Below, in pieces: positions 7,501 to 15,754 of a stretch of DNA of 64,000 bases. The notes below the pieces were generated by a model. The model did not search any database. It was not told where the DNA came from and was given only the letters and a program-made list of their open reading frames with translations. Numbering within the stretch: the first letter of the stretch is position 1; each line of letters starts with the position of its first letter. The stretch comes from Dehalococcoidia bacterium (GTDB lineage: Bacteria > Chloroflexota > Dehalococcoidia > Lucifugimonadales > UBA3495): assembly GCA_022827095.1 (NCBI GenBank), contig JAJDTP010000001.1, forward strand, positions 1 through 64,000. Reading direction: 5' to 3'. Both the position numbers and the translations under genes were made by a program.

Positions 7501-9183
7501 ATGGCAATCATCACCGCTTTCAGCATGATGGGAGTTTTCTTCCTGATTGGCCTGTACGTCGCCGGCGCCCTGGGGGTGCTGTCCCTGGTGATGATGCAGG
7601 CGTTTTCGGATGCTCCGCTGTGGAATATCCTGGGCAACAAGGCCTGGGAGAGCAACACCAACTTCATCCTGGTGGCGGTGCCGTTGTTCCTGCTCATGGG
7701 AGAGCTGATGCTCCGCTCCGGCATGGGCGAGCGGATGTACGGCGCACTGTCCCGGTGGCTGGTCTTCCTGCCCGGCGGTCTGCTGCACACCAATATCGCC
7801 TCCTGCGCCGTCTTCGCCGCGTGCTCCGGCTCCAGCGTCGCCACCTCCGCCACCATCAGCCGCGTCTCCCTGCCGTCCTTCCGCCAGCGCGGGTACAGCG
7901 AGCGCCTGGTCATCGGCTCCCTGGCCGCCGGCGGAACTCTCGGCATCCTGATCCCGCCCAGCATCGGACTCATCATCTACGGCGTGCTGGTCGAGGAGTC
8001 CATCGGCCGCCTCTACATGGGCGGATTCCTGCCCGGATTCCTGCTCGCGTTCACCATGATTCTCATGATGATAGTCACTTCGGTGATATTCCCGCGGACG
8101 GCGCCCATGGACGAGGAGGTGCGCCGGCTGTACCGCGCCTGGTTCCACGGCATTTCCGTTCGACGCTACACCGACGAGCAGATGGCCGTCATGCGCCAGG
8201 AGCAGGCCACCGAGGCCGGCCTGACCAACCCTGATGACCGCGCCGCCTACCGCCGCGGCCGCTCCACCCTTTCGTATCCGGAGGCCGTCGCCGAATGGTT
8301 GCGGATGATCAAGGGGGCGACCGTCGGCCTGCTGGCCATCATCCCGGTTCTGATCATCATCTTGGTGGTGCTGGGTTCCATCTACACCGGCTGGGCCACT
8401 CCCACCGAGGCCGCCGCGCTAGGGGTGTTCGGGGCTCTGGTCGTTGCCATCGCCAACGAGCTGTACAAGAGGTCCCAGGGCATCTACGCGGACTGGAGCC
8501 AATCCATGCGCGGCATCAGGATTATGCTCCTGGATGCCATCATTTCCACCGTGCGCACCTCGTCGATGATCATGCTCATCGTCATGGCCGCGTTCACCCT
8601 GAGCTTCGCCTTCGCCCGCCTGGGCATCTCCCAGGACATCTCGGAGTGGATCACCGGCCTGAACCTCAACGCCCTGCAGTTCGTGATCATCCTGGTGTTC
8701 TTCTACCTGCTGCTGGGCACATTCATGGAAAGCTTCGCCATGCTGGTGACCACCATCCCGATTCTCACGCCCTCGCTGGAAGCCGTGGGCGTGGACCTGG
8801 TGTGGTTCGGCATCATCATGGTGATCCTGGTGGAAGCGGCGCTGATCAGCCCGCCCGAGGGCATCAACCTCTACATCCTCCACGGCGTAAGACAGGACGT
8901 CGACCAGCAGATGGCGGAACAAACCGCGGCGGCACAGGAGGCTTTACGAGAAAGCACGATTACCGACGTGTATATCGGAGTCTTACCATTTATGGGCTGC
9001 ATGGCCCTGGTGATAGCACTTTTGTTCGCCTTCCCGGACATTGCCCTGTGGGCGCCGTGCATCATCTACGACGATCCCAGTAGAGACTTCCTGCAATCGG
9101 TCAACGTCGAACGGGATGCCGCCGGCTTCTGGGAGCAGATCCGCTACTGCTCATCGGAGTTCCGCCCCAGAGCTTACGAGTAG
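7501..9183 (+). CDS. TRAP transporter large permease subunit (DctM family)
   Basis: A 560-residue polytopic membrane protein, the transport channel of the TRAP system. Family hallmarks include GSSVATSATISRVSLPSFRQRGY followed by GGTLGILIPPSIGLIIYG, and later GWATPTEAAALGVFGAL. It is over 100 residues longer than a standard DctM (about 430). The extra length is a hydrophilic stretch at about 205-270 (MDEEVRRLYRAWFHG through LRMIKGA) and a C-terminal extension with one more hydrophobic segment. ATG 7501 has AGAGGA upstream. With DctQ and the two lipoproteins it makes a complete system. Confidence 0.88.
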   Translation: MAIITAFSMMGVFFLIGLYVAGALGVLSLVMMQAFSDAPLWNILGNKAWESNTNFILVAVPLFLLMGELMLRSGMGERMYGALSRWLVFLPGGLLHTNIASCAVFAACSGSSVATSATISRVSLPSFRQRGYSERLVIGSLAAGGTLGILIPPSIGLIIYGVLVEESIGRLYMGGFLPGFLLAFTMILMMIVTSVIFPRTAPMDEEVRRLYRAWFHGISVRRYTDEQMAVMRQEQATEAGLTNPDDRAAYRRGRSTLSYPEAVAEWLRMIKGATVGLLAIIPVLIIILVVLGSIYTGWATPTEAAALGVFGALVVAIANELYKRSQGIYADWSQSMRGIRIMLLDAIISTVRTSSMIMLIVMAAFTLSFAFARLGISQDISEWITGLNLNALQFVIILVFFYLLLGTFMESFAMLVTTIPILTPSLEAVGVDLVWFGIIMVILVEAALISPPEGINLYILHGVRQDVDQQMAEQTAAAQEALRESTITDVYIGVLPFMGCMALVIALLFAFPDIALWAPCIIYDDPSRDFLQSVNVERDAAGFWEQIRYCSSEFRPRAYE

Positions 9184-9206
9184 CAAGAGCGCCGGTTCTC
9201 CTGCCG

Positions 9207-9251
9207 TATAATGCAGGAAGCGCCTCTGCCGCCGTTGGGGGCAGAGGCGCT
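9207..9251 (+). promoter_or_regulatory. Consensus -10 box and strong hairpin before hicBA
   Basis: TATAAT occurs at 9207-9212 without a clear -35. It is followed by a perfect 12-bp stem, AGCGCCTCTGCC (9220-9231) with GGCAGAGGCGCT (9240-9251). No T-run follows. The hairpin may end TRAP transcription or lie in the 5' leader of the toxin-antitoxin operon. Confidence 0.45.
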
Positions 9252-9298
9252 GATACATTCCGCGCCCAACTGATTACAGGCCGGGACGAGGTGATGCC

Positions 9299-9772
9299 AT
9301 GAAATACCGGGTTCTGCTTCACAAATCGGAAGAGGGCTACACCGCCATTTGCCCCGGCTTGCCGGACAGCAAGGCGAAGGGCGCCACTGCGGAAGAAGCG
9401 TTGGAAAGCATTCGGTACGAAATCTCTGGATCCATCTCGGAGCGCGAAGGGGCGTTCTGGGAAGAGGTCGTTGGCGACGAGGAACTGCGCGAGGTGGATG
9501 TTGACGTTGCCTGGCAGCTTGACACTGGCCGGAACGGGTCTGCGCGGCGGTATGAGATTGAAATGATTAAGAGCTCCGAGGGGTATTCCGTTTCCTGCCC
9601 GATGCTGCCTGGCTGCCTCTCCGCGGGTTACACAATGGAGGAAGCGATGGAGAATATCCAAATCGCGATCCGCGAGTGGCTGATTTATATGCAGGAAGTA
9701 CTGCTGTTGGGCACGCCGTCCGTCAGGGTCATTGAGGTTGACGATGAGGACGAGGATGAGGCAGTGGGTTAG
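9299..9772 (+). CDS. hicB: HicB-family antitoxin with two tandem HicB domains
   Basis: A 157-residue protein with two copies of the HicB partial RNase H-like fold. The first is about 1-60 (YRVLLHKSEEGYTAICPGLP, GATAEEALESI). The second is about 80-140 (YEIEMIKSSEGYSVSCPMLPGC, GYTMEEAMENI). A very acidic tail follows. Normal HicB has one such domain with or without a DNA-binding tail; no helix-turn-helix is evident here. The gene ends 2 nt before hicA, the usual antitoxin-toxin coupling. GAGGTG precedes ATG 9299. Confidence 0.75.
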   Translation: MKYRVLLHKSEEGYTAICPGLPDSKAKGATAEEALESIRYEISGSISEREGAFWEEVVGDEELREVDVDVAWQLDTGRNGSARRYEIEMIKSSEGYSVSCPMLPGCLSAGYTMEEAMENIQIAIREWLIYMQEVLLLGTPSVRVIEVDDEDEDEAVG

Positions 9773-9774
9773 CC

Positions 9775-9987
9775 ATGCCGCGAGTTCCCGGTGTCAACCA
9801 CCTGGCGGCGATCAAGGCTTTGCAGAAAGTCGGCTTCAGCGTCGACAATCAAGGCAAGCACACTAAGATGCGAAGAGGAAGAGTTACAGTGTCCATTCCA
9901 CGCCATAATCCTATCCCTCCTTTTACAATGGGCAGTATTATTATCCAGGCCGGGCTCACTGTTGAAGAATTCCGCGAACTGCTGTAG
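9775..9987 (+). CDS. hicA: HicA-family mRNA interferase toxin
   Basis: A 70-residue protein with the HicA dsRBD-like pattern: AAIKALQKVGFSVDNQGKHTKM, then VTVSIPRHNPIPPFTMGSIIIQAGLTVEEFRELL. His in GKHTKM aligns with the catalytic His of HicA toxins. It would cleave mRNA when not bound by the HicB partner directly upstream. Full length, no sign of decay. Confidence 0.8.
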   Translation: MPRVPGVNHLAAIKALQKVGFSVDNQGKHTKMRRGRVTVSIPRHNPIPPFTMGSIIIQAGLTVEEFRELL

Positions 9988-10047
9988 TCCGGGCCTGGAC
10001 CCGTCCCATTGACCCCACCGGCCGGCCGCATTAGCATACCGTCTGCC

Positions 10048-10776
10048 ATGTACGCTCTGATTCTGGCCGGCGGTAAAGGCGAAAGGCTGCGCCCTCTCAC
10101 CGACACCGTGCCCAAGCCCATGATAGCCCTGTCCGGCCGCCCCATCCTCTGGCATCAGGTCCGCTGGCTGCGCGAAGCCGGCGTGACCGATGTCGTTTTT
10201 CTGGTGGGGCATCTTGCCGACGCGGTGGGGGACTATTTTGGCGACGGCAGCGATTACGGCATCCGCGCCCATTACATTCGGGAGGATGAGCCCCTGGGAC
10301 GCGGCGGGGCTCTGCGCCAGGGTCTGGCTTCCCTGCCCCGTGACGACCGCCCCGTCATCGCCACCAACGGCGACGTCGTCACCGACGCCTCGTTGGCCGA
10401 GCTTATCGCCGACTACCATTCCCGTCGTGGGTGGAATCCGACCCACTGCGCCACCATACTCACCGTGCCAATGACCAGCCCCTACGGCATCGTGGACACC
10501 GGAGCAAACGGCGTGGTGAAGCAATTCCGCGAGAAGGCGGTGCTCCCCTACGCGATCAACGGAGGCGTCTATGTCCTCCACCCCGACATTCGCGACCTGC
10601 TGCCCGAGATCGGCGACCATGAGACCACGACCTTCCCGGCCCTTGCCGCGGAGGGCCGCATGTCCGCCGTGTCCACCGATGCCTTCTGGCGCAGCGTCGA
10701 CTCCCCCAAGGATCTGCGGGAAGCGGAAGAGCACCTGTCCTCCGCCGTCGCCGGCCCGGTGGAGGCGACGCGTTGA
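10048..10776 (+). CDS. Sugar-phosphate nucleotidyltransferase
   Basis: A 242-residue NTP_transferase-family enzyme that would join a sugar-1-phosphate to an NTP. The N terminus carries the signature LILAGGKGERLRPLTDTVPKPM, with the PKPM lysine contacting substrate. TNGDVVTDASLAEL is the metal-binding region and FREKAVLPYAINGGVYVL follows. It is shorter than two-domain GlmU or GlgC proteins and most like mannose- or glucose-1-phosphate transferases. ATG 10048 is preferred because the upstream in-frame codons are not conserved in type. The stop overlaps the TTG start of the MoxR gene, so the two are probably translated together. Confidence 0.8.
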   Translation: MYALILAGGKGERLRPLTDTVPKPMIALSGRPILWHQVRWLREAGVTDVVFLVGHLADAVGDYFGDGSDYGIRAHYIREDEPLGRGGALRQGLASLPRDDRPVIATNGDVVTDASLAELIADYHSRRGWNPTHCATILTVPMTSPYGIVDTGANGVVKQFREKAVLPYAINGGVYVLHPDIRDLLPEIGDHETTTFPALAAEGRMSAVSTDAFWRSVDSPKDLREAEEHLSSAVAGPVEATR

Positions 10777-11726
10777 TCACCGCGGCCCAGGCGCAGCAGA
10801 TCGCGGACACCGCCGCCCGTATCCGCGACAACATCCAGCTGGCTATCGTCGGCAAGGACGAGGTCATCGAGTACACCCTGGCGGCCCTCTTCAGCGCCGG
10901 GCACATCCTGGTTGAGGACGTCCCCGGGATCGGCAAGACCACCCTCGCCCGTTCCCTGGCCTACTCCCTGGACTGCGAGTTCCGTCGCATCCAGTTCACC
11001 CCCGACCTGATGCCCTCGGACATTACCGGCATCCACTACTACAACCAGCACAACGGCCAGTTCGAGTTTCGCCCCGGCCCGGTCATATCCCAGGTCGTAC
11101 TGGCCGACGAGATCAACCGCGCCACTCCCAGGACCCAGTCCGCGCTGCTGGAGGCCATGGCGGAACGGCAGGTCACCGTCGACCAAGATACCGTACAGTT
11201 GCCCGCCCCGTTCCTGGTCCTGGCGACCCAGAACCCCATCGAGCTGGAGGGCACCTTCCCGCTGCCCGAGGCCCAGATCGACCGCTTTTTGCTCCGCCTC
11301 CGCTTGGGCTATCCGTCTGAAGACGACGAGACCGCCATGCTGGAGCGCTTCGAGGACGCCGACCCCCTGAGTTCCTTGGGGCCAGTGGCCTCCGCTGATG
11401 ATGTCCTCCGCATCCAGGGACTGGTCCGGCAGGTGTACATCGATCCCGTTCTCCGTGCGTACCTTGTCCAGGTGATCCGCTCTACCCGAGAGCATCCCGA
11501 CGTCGAGCTCGGGGCCAGTCCTCGCGCCACCCTCGGCCTCTACCGCTGCGCCCAGGCCCTGGCCGGCATCCGCGGCCAGGAGTACGTCACGCCCGATGAC
11601 ATAAAAACGCTGGCCACCCCGGCGCTGGCACACCGCATCATCCTCAAGAGCATGGCCCGCCTGCGGGAACGCAGCCAGGAATCGGTGGTCAACGAAGTGC
11701 TGGAAGCGCAGACAGTGCCGGTCTGA
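10773..11726 (+). CDS. MoxR-family AAA+ ATPase
   Basis: A 317-residue AAA+ ATPase of the MoxR group, chaperone-like proteins that usually work with VWA-domain partners. Walker A is EDVPGIGKTTLARSL (about residues 45-59), Walker B is VVLADEINRATPRTQSALLEAM, and sensor 1 is FLVLATQNPIELEGTFPLPEAQIDRF. The lid domain is present to the end. TTG 10773 overlaps the upstream TGA by two bases, with GGAGG at 10761-10765. No VWA gene is adjacent; one lies far away at 61800. Confidence 0.88.
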   Translation: MITAAQAQQIADTAARIRDNIQLAIVGKDEVIEYTLAALFSAGHILVEDVPGIGKTTLARSLAYSLDCEFRRIQFTPDLMPSDITGIHYYNQHNGQFEFRPGPVISQVVLADEINRATPRTQSALLEAMAERQVTVDQDTVQLPAPFLVLATQNPIELEGTFPLPEAQIDRFLLRLRLGYPSEDDETAMLERFEDADPLSSLGPVASADDVLRIQGLVRQVYIDPVLRAYLVQVIRSTREHPDVELGASPRATLGLYRCAQALAGIRGQEYVTPDDIKTLATPALAHRIILKSMARLRERSQESVVNEVLEAQTVPV

Positions 11727-11823
11727 TTGGGTCTTGGGTTGGGGGAGTCAGTAGCGGGAGCCACCGGTCCCCGGTCGTTACGCACGTGACGGGGCATGTG
11801 CAAAGTCCACCCCGGCGGTAACT

Positions 11824-11915
11824 GTCAGAAGCAGGATTACCAGGATTAGAGGATTTACGGGATTTATGAACATCCTGAAAATCTCAAAATCCGCTAAATC
11901 CTGATTCTGACAATG
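11824..11915. repeat. Family D palindromic repeat
   Basis: An imperfect inverted repeat: GTCAGAAGCAGGATTACC on the left, AAATCCTGATTCTGAC on the right, with GATT/AATC pieces between. Copies at 40619 and 50628. The rest of 11727-12040 holds only this repeat and the promoter at 11951. Confidence 0.75.
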
Positions 11916-11950
11916 ACTTTGCACAAGCTCTGACGTGCGCGGCGCTCTCG

Positions 11951-11979
11951 TTGCGTTATCCCCGGCCCCTGCGTAGAAT
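11951..11979 (+). promoter_or_regulatory. Promoter of the glutaredoxin-like gene
   Basis: TTGCGT (11951-11956), a 17-bp spacer and TAGAAT (11974-11979). The leader would be about 55 nt to TTG 12041. Confidence 0.65.
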
Positions 11980-12040
11980 TGGGCAGCCTGATATCCCATC
12001 GCGTGTTGTCGACGCCCGGATTGGATCATAGGAGAGCAAA

Positions 12041-12271
12041 TTGACTACCACCAACGACACCGAGATCATTCTGTACACTCACCCCGACTGTCCTTTCTCC
12101 GCGCAGGCCAAGATGCACTACCGGCGCCAGCGCGTGGCCTACACCGAGATTGACGTGTCCAAGCAGCCGGACCAGGTGCCGACGCTCCTCGAGCTCTCCG
12201 GCGGCGAGCGGATCACCCCCATCATCGTCGAGAACGGCGTCGTGACCATCGGTTTTGAAGGCGGGTATTGA
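12041..12271 (+). CDS. Glutaredoxin-like small protein
   Basis: A 76-residue thioredoxin-fold protein: beta strand EIILYTHPDCPFS, helix AQAKMHYRRQ, strand VAYTEIDVSKQP, then the cis-Pro loop region ITPIIVENGVVTIGFEGGY. The active site is CPFS, with one Cys, so a monothiol chemistry is likely. It resembles the short glutaredoxin-like families of anaerobes, some of which use selenocysteine at the first position; here a normal Cys codon is present and the TGA at the end is followed by a stop two codons later. TTG start with AGGAGA at 12030-12035. Confidence 0.75.
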   Translation: MTTTNDTEIILYTHPDCPFSAQAKMHYRRQRVAYTEIDVSKQPDQVPTLLELSGGERITPIIVENGVVTIGFEGGY

Positions 12272-12331
12272 GACTTCTAGCCCCGGGGCCGTGCGCCTCG
12301 TAAATCCCGCAAAAATAACGACATTGCGCCA

Positions 12332-12360
12332 TTGCATGAATGGAACGCGCGTGCTAAACT
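12332..12360 (+). promoter_or_regulatory. recA promoter with a possible LexA-like box
   Basis: TTGCAT (12332-12337), a 17-bp spacer and extended -10 TGCTAAACT (TAAACT at 12355-12360). Inside the spacer is GAACGCGCGTGC (12343-12354), one base from the Gram-positive type LexA site GAAC-N4-GTTC. The overlap with the promoter would suit SOS repression. Confidence 0.55.
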
Positions 12361-12397
12361 TCTCGCAAGTGCAAACCAGCCGTGCGGGAGGCTAACG

Positions 12398-13513
12398 ATG
12401 GCAATCAACCCCGAAACCCTGAACCTCGACAAGAACAAGTTGGCCGCCCTTGAGGTCGCCCTGGGCCGTATCGAAAAAGACCACGGCAAAGGCGCAGTAA
12501 TGCGCGGCGACGAGCAGGTCGCCCATCTGATCACCAACGTGATCCCCACTGGCTCGCTGTCGCTGGACCTGGCACTGGGCGTCGGCGGATTGCCCCGCGG
12601 CCGCGTTACCGAGATCTACGGCGGGGAGTCGGCCGGCAAGTCCACTCTGGCCATCCACATCATGACCGAGACGCAGCGCATGGGCGGCCTGGCTGCCTAC
12701 GTCGACGCTGAGCACGCTCTCGACCCGCACTATGCCACCAACTGTGGTCTCGACCTGAACAACCTGCTCATCTCCCAGCCCGACTCGGCGGAGCAGGCGC
12801 TGGACATCACCGAAAAGCTGGTCAGCAGCGGCGCCGTTGACGCCGTGGTCATCGACAGCGTGGCCGCCCTGGTTCCGCAGGCCGAGATCGAGGGCGACAT
12901 GGGCGACGTCCACGTGGGCATGCAGGCCCGTTTGATGTCCCAGGCGCTGCGCAAGCTCACCGCCACCATCAACCGCTCCCGCACCGCCGTCGTCTTCATC
13001 AACCAGATCCGCGAGAAGATCGGCATCAGCTACGGCAGCCCTGAAGTCACGCCCGGGGGCAGGGCCCTCAAGTTCTACAGTTCCGTGCGTATAGATCTGC
13101 GCCGCAGCGAGTCGCTAAAGCAGGGGTCGGAGATCATCGGCAGTCGGGTCCGGGCTCGCATCGTCAAGAACAAGGTTGCGGCCCCCTTCCGTGTGGCCGA
13201 GTTTGACATCATGTTCAACCAGGGCATCAGCAAGATGGGCGACCTGCTGGACATCGGGGTGAACCAGAACATCATCAAGAAGGCCGGCGCCTTCTACTCC
13301 TATGGCGAGACCCGCCTGGGACAGGGGCGCGAAAACTCCAAGAACTTCCTCCTGGAGCACAGCGAGATCGCCGACGAGATCGAGGCCCTGATACGTGGCG
13401 ATGAGCTGGACGACGAAGAGCCTACAAGCGGCGAGGGCAATGGCCACCTGGACGGTGCGTCATCCGATGTCGCCGCCTACATCGCCAACCCCAACTCCGT
13501 CAGCCTGAACTAG
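12398..13513 (+). CDS. recA: Recombinase RecA
   Basis: A 371-residue RecA, which forms filaments on single-stranded DNA for strand exchange and SOS induction. Walker A is GGESAGKS at residues 75-82, a variant of the usual GPESSGKT. Other RecA hallmarks are [56 protein letters not shown] and [12 protein letters not shown]. The C terminus is acidic as is normal. ATG 12398 is set by GGGAGG at 12386-12391; an in-frame upstream ATG at 12332 overlaps the promoter and is not used. recX follows after 11 bp. Confidence 0.97.
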   Translation: MAINPETLNLDKNKLAALEVALGRIEKDHGKGAVMRGDEQVAHLITNVIPTGSLSLDLALGVGGLPRGRVTEIYGGESAGKSTLAIHIMTETQRMGGLAAYVDAEHALDPHYATNCGLDLNNLLISQPDSAEQALDITEKLVSSGAVDAVVIDSVAALVPQAEIEGDMGDVHVGMQARLMSQALRKLTATINRSRTAVVFINQIREKIGISYGSPEVTPGGRALKFYSSVRIDLRRSESLKQGSEIIGSRVRARIVKNKVAAPFRVAEFDIMFNQGISKMGDLLDIGVNQNIIKKAGAFYSYGETRLGQGRENSKNFLLEHSEIADEIEALIRGDELDDEEPTSGEGNGHLDGASSDVAAYIANPNSVSLN

Positions 13514-13524
13514 CCGTACCCACT

Positions 13525-14028
13525 ATGGTGGATACCCGGGCTGACAAGTTCACGTCCGACGCCTATCCGGAGGCGCTTCGAGTCGCCCTGCGCTACGTCA
13601 GCTTCAAGCCGAGGACGGTGTCTGAGGTGCGCCGGCGGGTGGGTCGCGATTTCGAGCAGCCGGTGGTTGAGCAGGCCCTGGCGTCCCTCAAACGCTACGG
13701 CTACCTGGACGACGCGGAGTATGCCACTCAGTGGCGCAACAGCCGTGACCGACGCAAGCCGCGTGGGTCCGCGCTCATCCGGCGAGAACTGCGCGCCAAG
13801 GGCGTCGCCGAACCCATCATCGACGATGCTCTGGTTGGCCTGGACGAGGTTGACGCCGCCTATCGCGCCGGGGAACGACGCGCCCGTCGGCTGGTCGCCA
13901 GTGGCTCGATGCCTTACGCGACCTTCCACCGCAAGATGTGGGACTACCTACAGCGCCGCGGATTTCGGTCCGGTGTCACCCGCGATACGGTACGGCGCCT
14001 CTGGGCGGAAAACTCCCACGGAGAATGA
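13525..14028 (+). CDS. recX: RecA regulator RecX
   Basis: A 167-residue RecX, which binds and limits RecA filaments. Three-helix repeats are visible: ALRYVSFKPRTVSEVRRRV, SLKRYGYLDDAEYATQW, RGSALIRRELRAKGV and MWDYLQRRGFRSGVT. Directly downstream of recA, presumably the same transcript. Confidence 0.9.
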   Translation: MVDTRADKFTSDAYPEALRVALRYVSFKPRTVSEVRRRVGRDFEQPVVEQALASLKRYGYLDDAEYATQWRNSRDRRKPRGSALIRRELRAKGVAEPIIDDALVGLDEVDAAYRAGERRARRLVASGSMPYATFHRKMWDYLQRRGFRSGVTRDTVRRLWAENSHGE

Positions 14029-14171
14029 CCGACAAAAGTTTCGTTTGCTAGTGATGGCATGATAGCGTGCCACGCCCCTTAAATAGCGTGGGATTTCACT
14101 ACCGCCCCCGGCTCTCCTTATGGCTGCGTCAGGGGATACTCTTTAAGGCACCGGCAAATGTGGACGAGATC

Positions 14172-14480
14172 ATGATCCATCGTCTCACCCGGTGGTATAT
14201 GTGGCTCATCTATCTGGTGGTCACCGGCTGCCTGATGATTGTGGTCCTCTTCTGGATTGACCGTGCGGTGCAAATCGCCGATTTGAAGGGCCGCTTTACT
14301 GTTAGTTGTTATGCAGGCGGATTTACGACGGGCAACTCGATTATGGTACGACATTGTGAGTGCGTGTGGGACCACCTGCGCCGCCACTATATTGTTGCGG
14401 ACATCCGATATTGGTCGGAAAGCGGCCGGCGCGATCACAGATTTGAGGAACGTATGGACACCGCGTTGCTGAAATGCTGA
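14172..14480 (+). CDS. Small single-pass membrane protein, unknown function
   Basis: A 102-residue protein with one clear membrane segment (about 9-30, MWLIYLVVTGCLMIVVLFWI) and a soluble C-terminal part that holds three cysteines (CYAGG, CECVWD). No family recognised. An in-frame GTG at 14067 would add 35 residues of less convincing composition; ATG 14172 is preferred, though its ribosome site is weak. The 134 bp after it hold nothing I can identify. Confidence 0.45.
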   Translation: MIHRLTRWYMWLIYLVVTGCLMIVVLFWIDRAVQIADLKGRFTVSCYAGGFTTGNSIMVRHCECVWDHLRRHYIVADIRYWSESGRRDHRFEERMDTALLKC

Positions 14481-14614
14481 TAGAATTCCAGTGCCAAAAG
14501 AGGCGTGGTCAAATGCATTCCTGATCACTCGGCGACACGAACATCGGGCCTAGTAGCCACCCTCGAATCTGGATGCCGGCAGAGGCAGTACCAGGGCCAA
14601 GGCACTGGTAATCG

Positions 14615-14932
14615 TCAACCCGGAGCATTCAAACCAGCGCTGTGAAAGTCCATGCGTAACCAACTGCAAACTGCGTGGGCAGTCATGCTTCGTTGGTCCG
14701 TGGGCGGATACTTAGACTCAAAGCGCCTGACCAGATGGAACGCATATCGACCCAACGCGGGCGAGACATCAACCGTGTTGCAGTCGCGCTCGGTGGCAGC
14801 CCATTCTAGTTCTTTGAATGATGTACCATCTTGCAGGTCATCGTGGCGGACATATTGCGATGCGAATAACGCAAAAGCCAAATCGACCACGTGTAGAGAG
14901 ACTTTGGCTAAGTCGCAGTCAGGGAGTGCCAT
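14615..14932 (-). CDS. Hypothetical protein, 105 residues
   Basis: Unknown protein starting MALPDCDLAKVSLHVVDLAF and ending HSAGLNAPG. No transmembrane segment. AGAGGGAG lies 8 nt before the ATG, which favours this strand over the opposite-strand ORF at 14652-14948. It starts 12 bp after a 30-residue membrane peptide gene, so the two may be one unit. Lower GC than its neighbours suggests recent acquisition. Confidence 0.5.
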   Translation of the reverse strand: MALPDCDLAKVSLHVVDLAFALFASQYVRHDDLQDGTSFKELEWAATERDCNTVDVSPALGRYAFHLVRRFESKYPPTDQRSMTAHAVCSWLRMDFHSAGLNAPG

Positions 14933-14944
14933 AGTGATCTCCCT

Positions 14945-15037
14945 CTAAAACGCCGTCGACAACAAAATCTGTACCGTCACTGCCAGAACTAAGATACAGG
15001 CCGTTACGAGAACTGCACCAATCACCATTTGAACCAT
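14945..15037 (-). CDS. Possible 30-residue membrane peptide
   Basis: Reads MVQMVIGAVLVTACILVLAV and on to LLSTAF, an almost wholly hydrophobic peptide that would span the membrane once. It lies 12 bp upstream of the 105-residue gene. The ribosome site is poor. It could be a small hydrophobic peptide or the decayed end of a larger gene. Confidence 0.3.
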   Translation of the reverse strand: MVQMVIGAVLVTACILVLAVTVQILLSTAF

Positions 15038-15116
15038 GAAAAGGCCTCTGGCGCTAAGCCGTCGCCGGAGGGCGGGTGTCGCTCGTGGGTTTGCCGACCT
15101 GCGCTGGGCCGGCCCG

Positions 15117-15626
15117 CTAGAGGCGGACCCGCCCGATGGCAATGACGACCCCCAGGATCAATGCGAGGATGCCCCACAGGGTCAGCACCAGGCCGCCGGT
15201 CAGGATCATGGCCACCAGCGAACTGAGCACTACGGTGCCGCCGGCGATGTACATCAGGCCCTTGCTGCGTTTGAGGTTGACCACCCGGCTGATGAGCTCA
15301 CCCGCCGCGTAACCGACGATCACAGGGGTGACCAGGGATGCGATGAACCGCGTTCCCGTGAAGAAGATCAGTGTGAGCCACAGGATAATCCCGAGCACAC
15401 CGATTACTGCGGCCACAACCGCCGCTTTGGCGTAGTTCGACGGCCGGACGTCGAAGGTCGGCAGCGGCACCGCCTTCCCGCACTCGCGGCAGCGGATCCC
15501 TACGGGAGCCTGCACCAGGCACTGCGTGCAGATCGGCCGCTGGCACTGGCTGCACGACAACCCGGTGGACACCGCCGGGTGCCAGTGACAGGTCATCGTT
15601 TGGGGTTCGGTCTGCTGTTCTGCCAT
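15117..15626 (-). CDS. B-box-type zinc-ribbon membrane protein
   Basis: A 169-residue protein with an N-terminal Cys/His cluster at about residues 13-50 (CHWHP, CSQCQRPICTQCLVQAPVGIRCRECG), spaced like a B-box zinc finger. Three or four membrane helices follow (about 69-90, 95-115, 125-165). Such proteins are common and uncharacterised in Chloroflexota and Actinobacteria. The reading frame stays open far upstream, but that part overlaps plsY on the same strand and is not coding. ATG 15626. Confidence 0.7.
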   Translation of the reverse strand: MAEQQTEPQTMTCHWHPAVSTGLSCSQCQRPICTQCLVQAPVGIRCRECGKAVPLPTFDVRPSNYAKAAVVAAVIGVLGIILWLTLIFFTGTRFIASLVTPVIVGYAAGELISRVVNLKRSKGLMYIAGGTVVLSSLVAMILTGGLVLTLWGILALILGVVIAIGRVRL

Positions 15627-15754
15627 GCCTTGGTTATCCTTGGTCCGGGCCCGTATCGCGGGTGTGTGATCGCAAGCCGGGTAGCGCCAATTGTACGCTG
15701 CATTGTCCGTTGGCGGCGCTCTGCTCGGTGACGAATCGAATGACGTATGCGTTT

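Noticed and set aside
11727-12040. Possible riboswitch in the gap before the glutaredoxin-like gene
   Set aside because: The visible secondary structure is the family D palindrome, found in two other unrelated places.
12269-12271. TGA of the glutaredoxin-like gene as a selenocysteine codon
   Set aside because: Another stop follows two codons later, and the active-site position is a normal Cys codon.
14652-14948. 98-codon plus-strand ORF
   Set aside because: The minus-strand ORF over the same place has a strong ribosome site and better composition.
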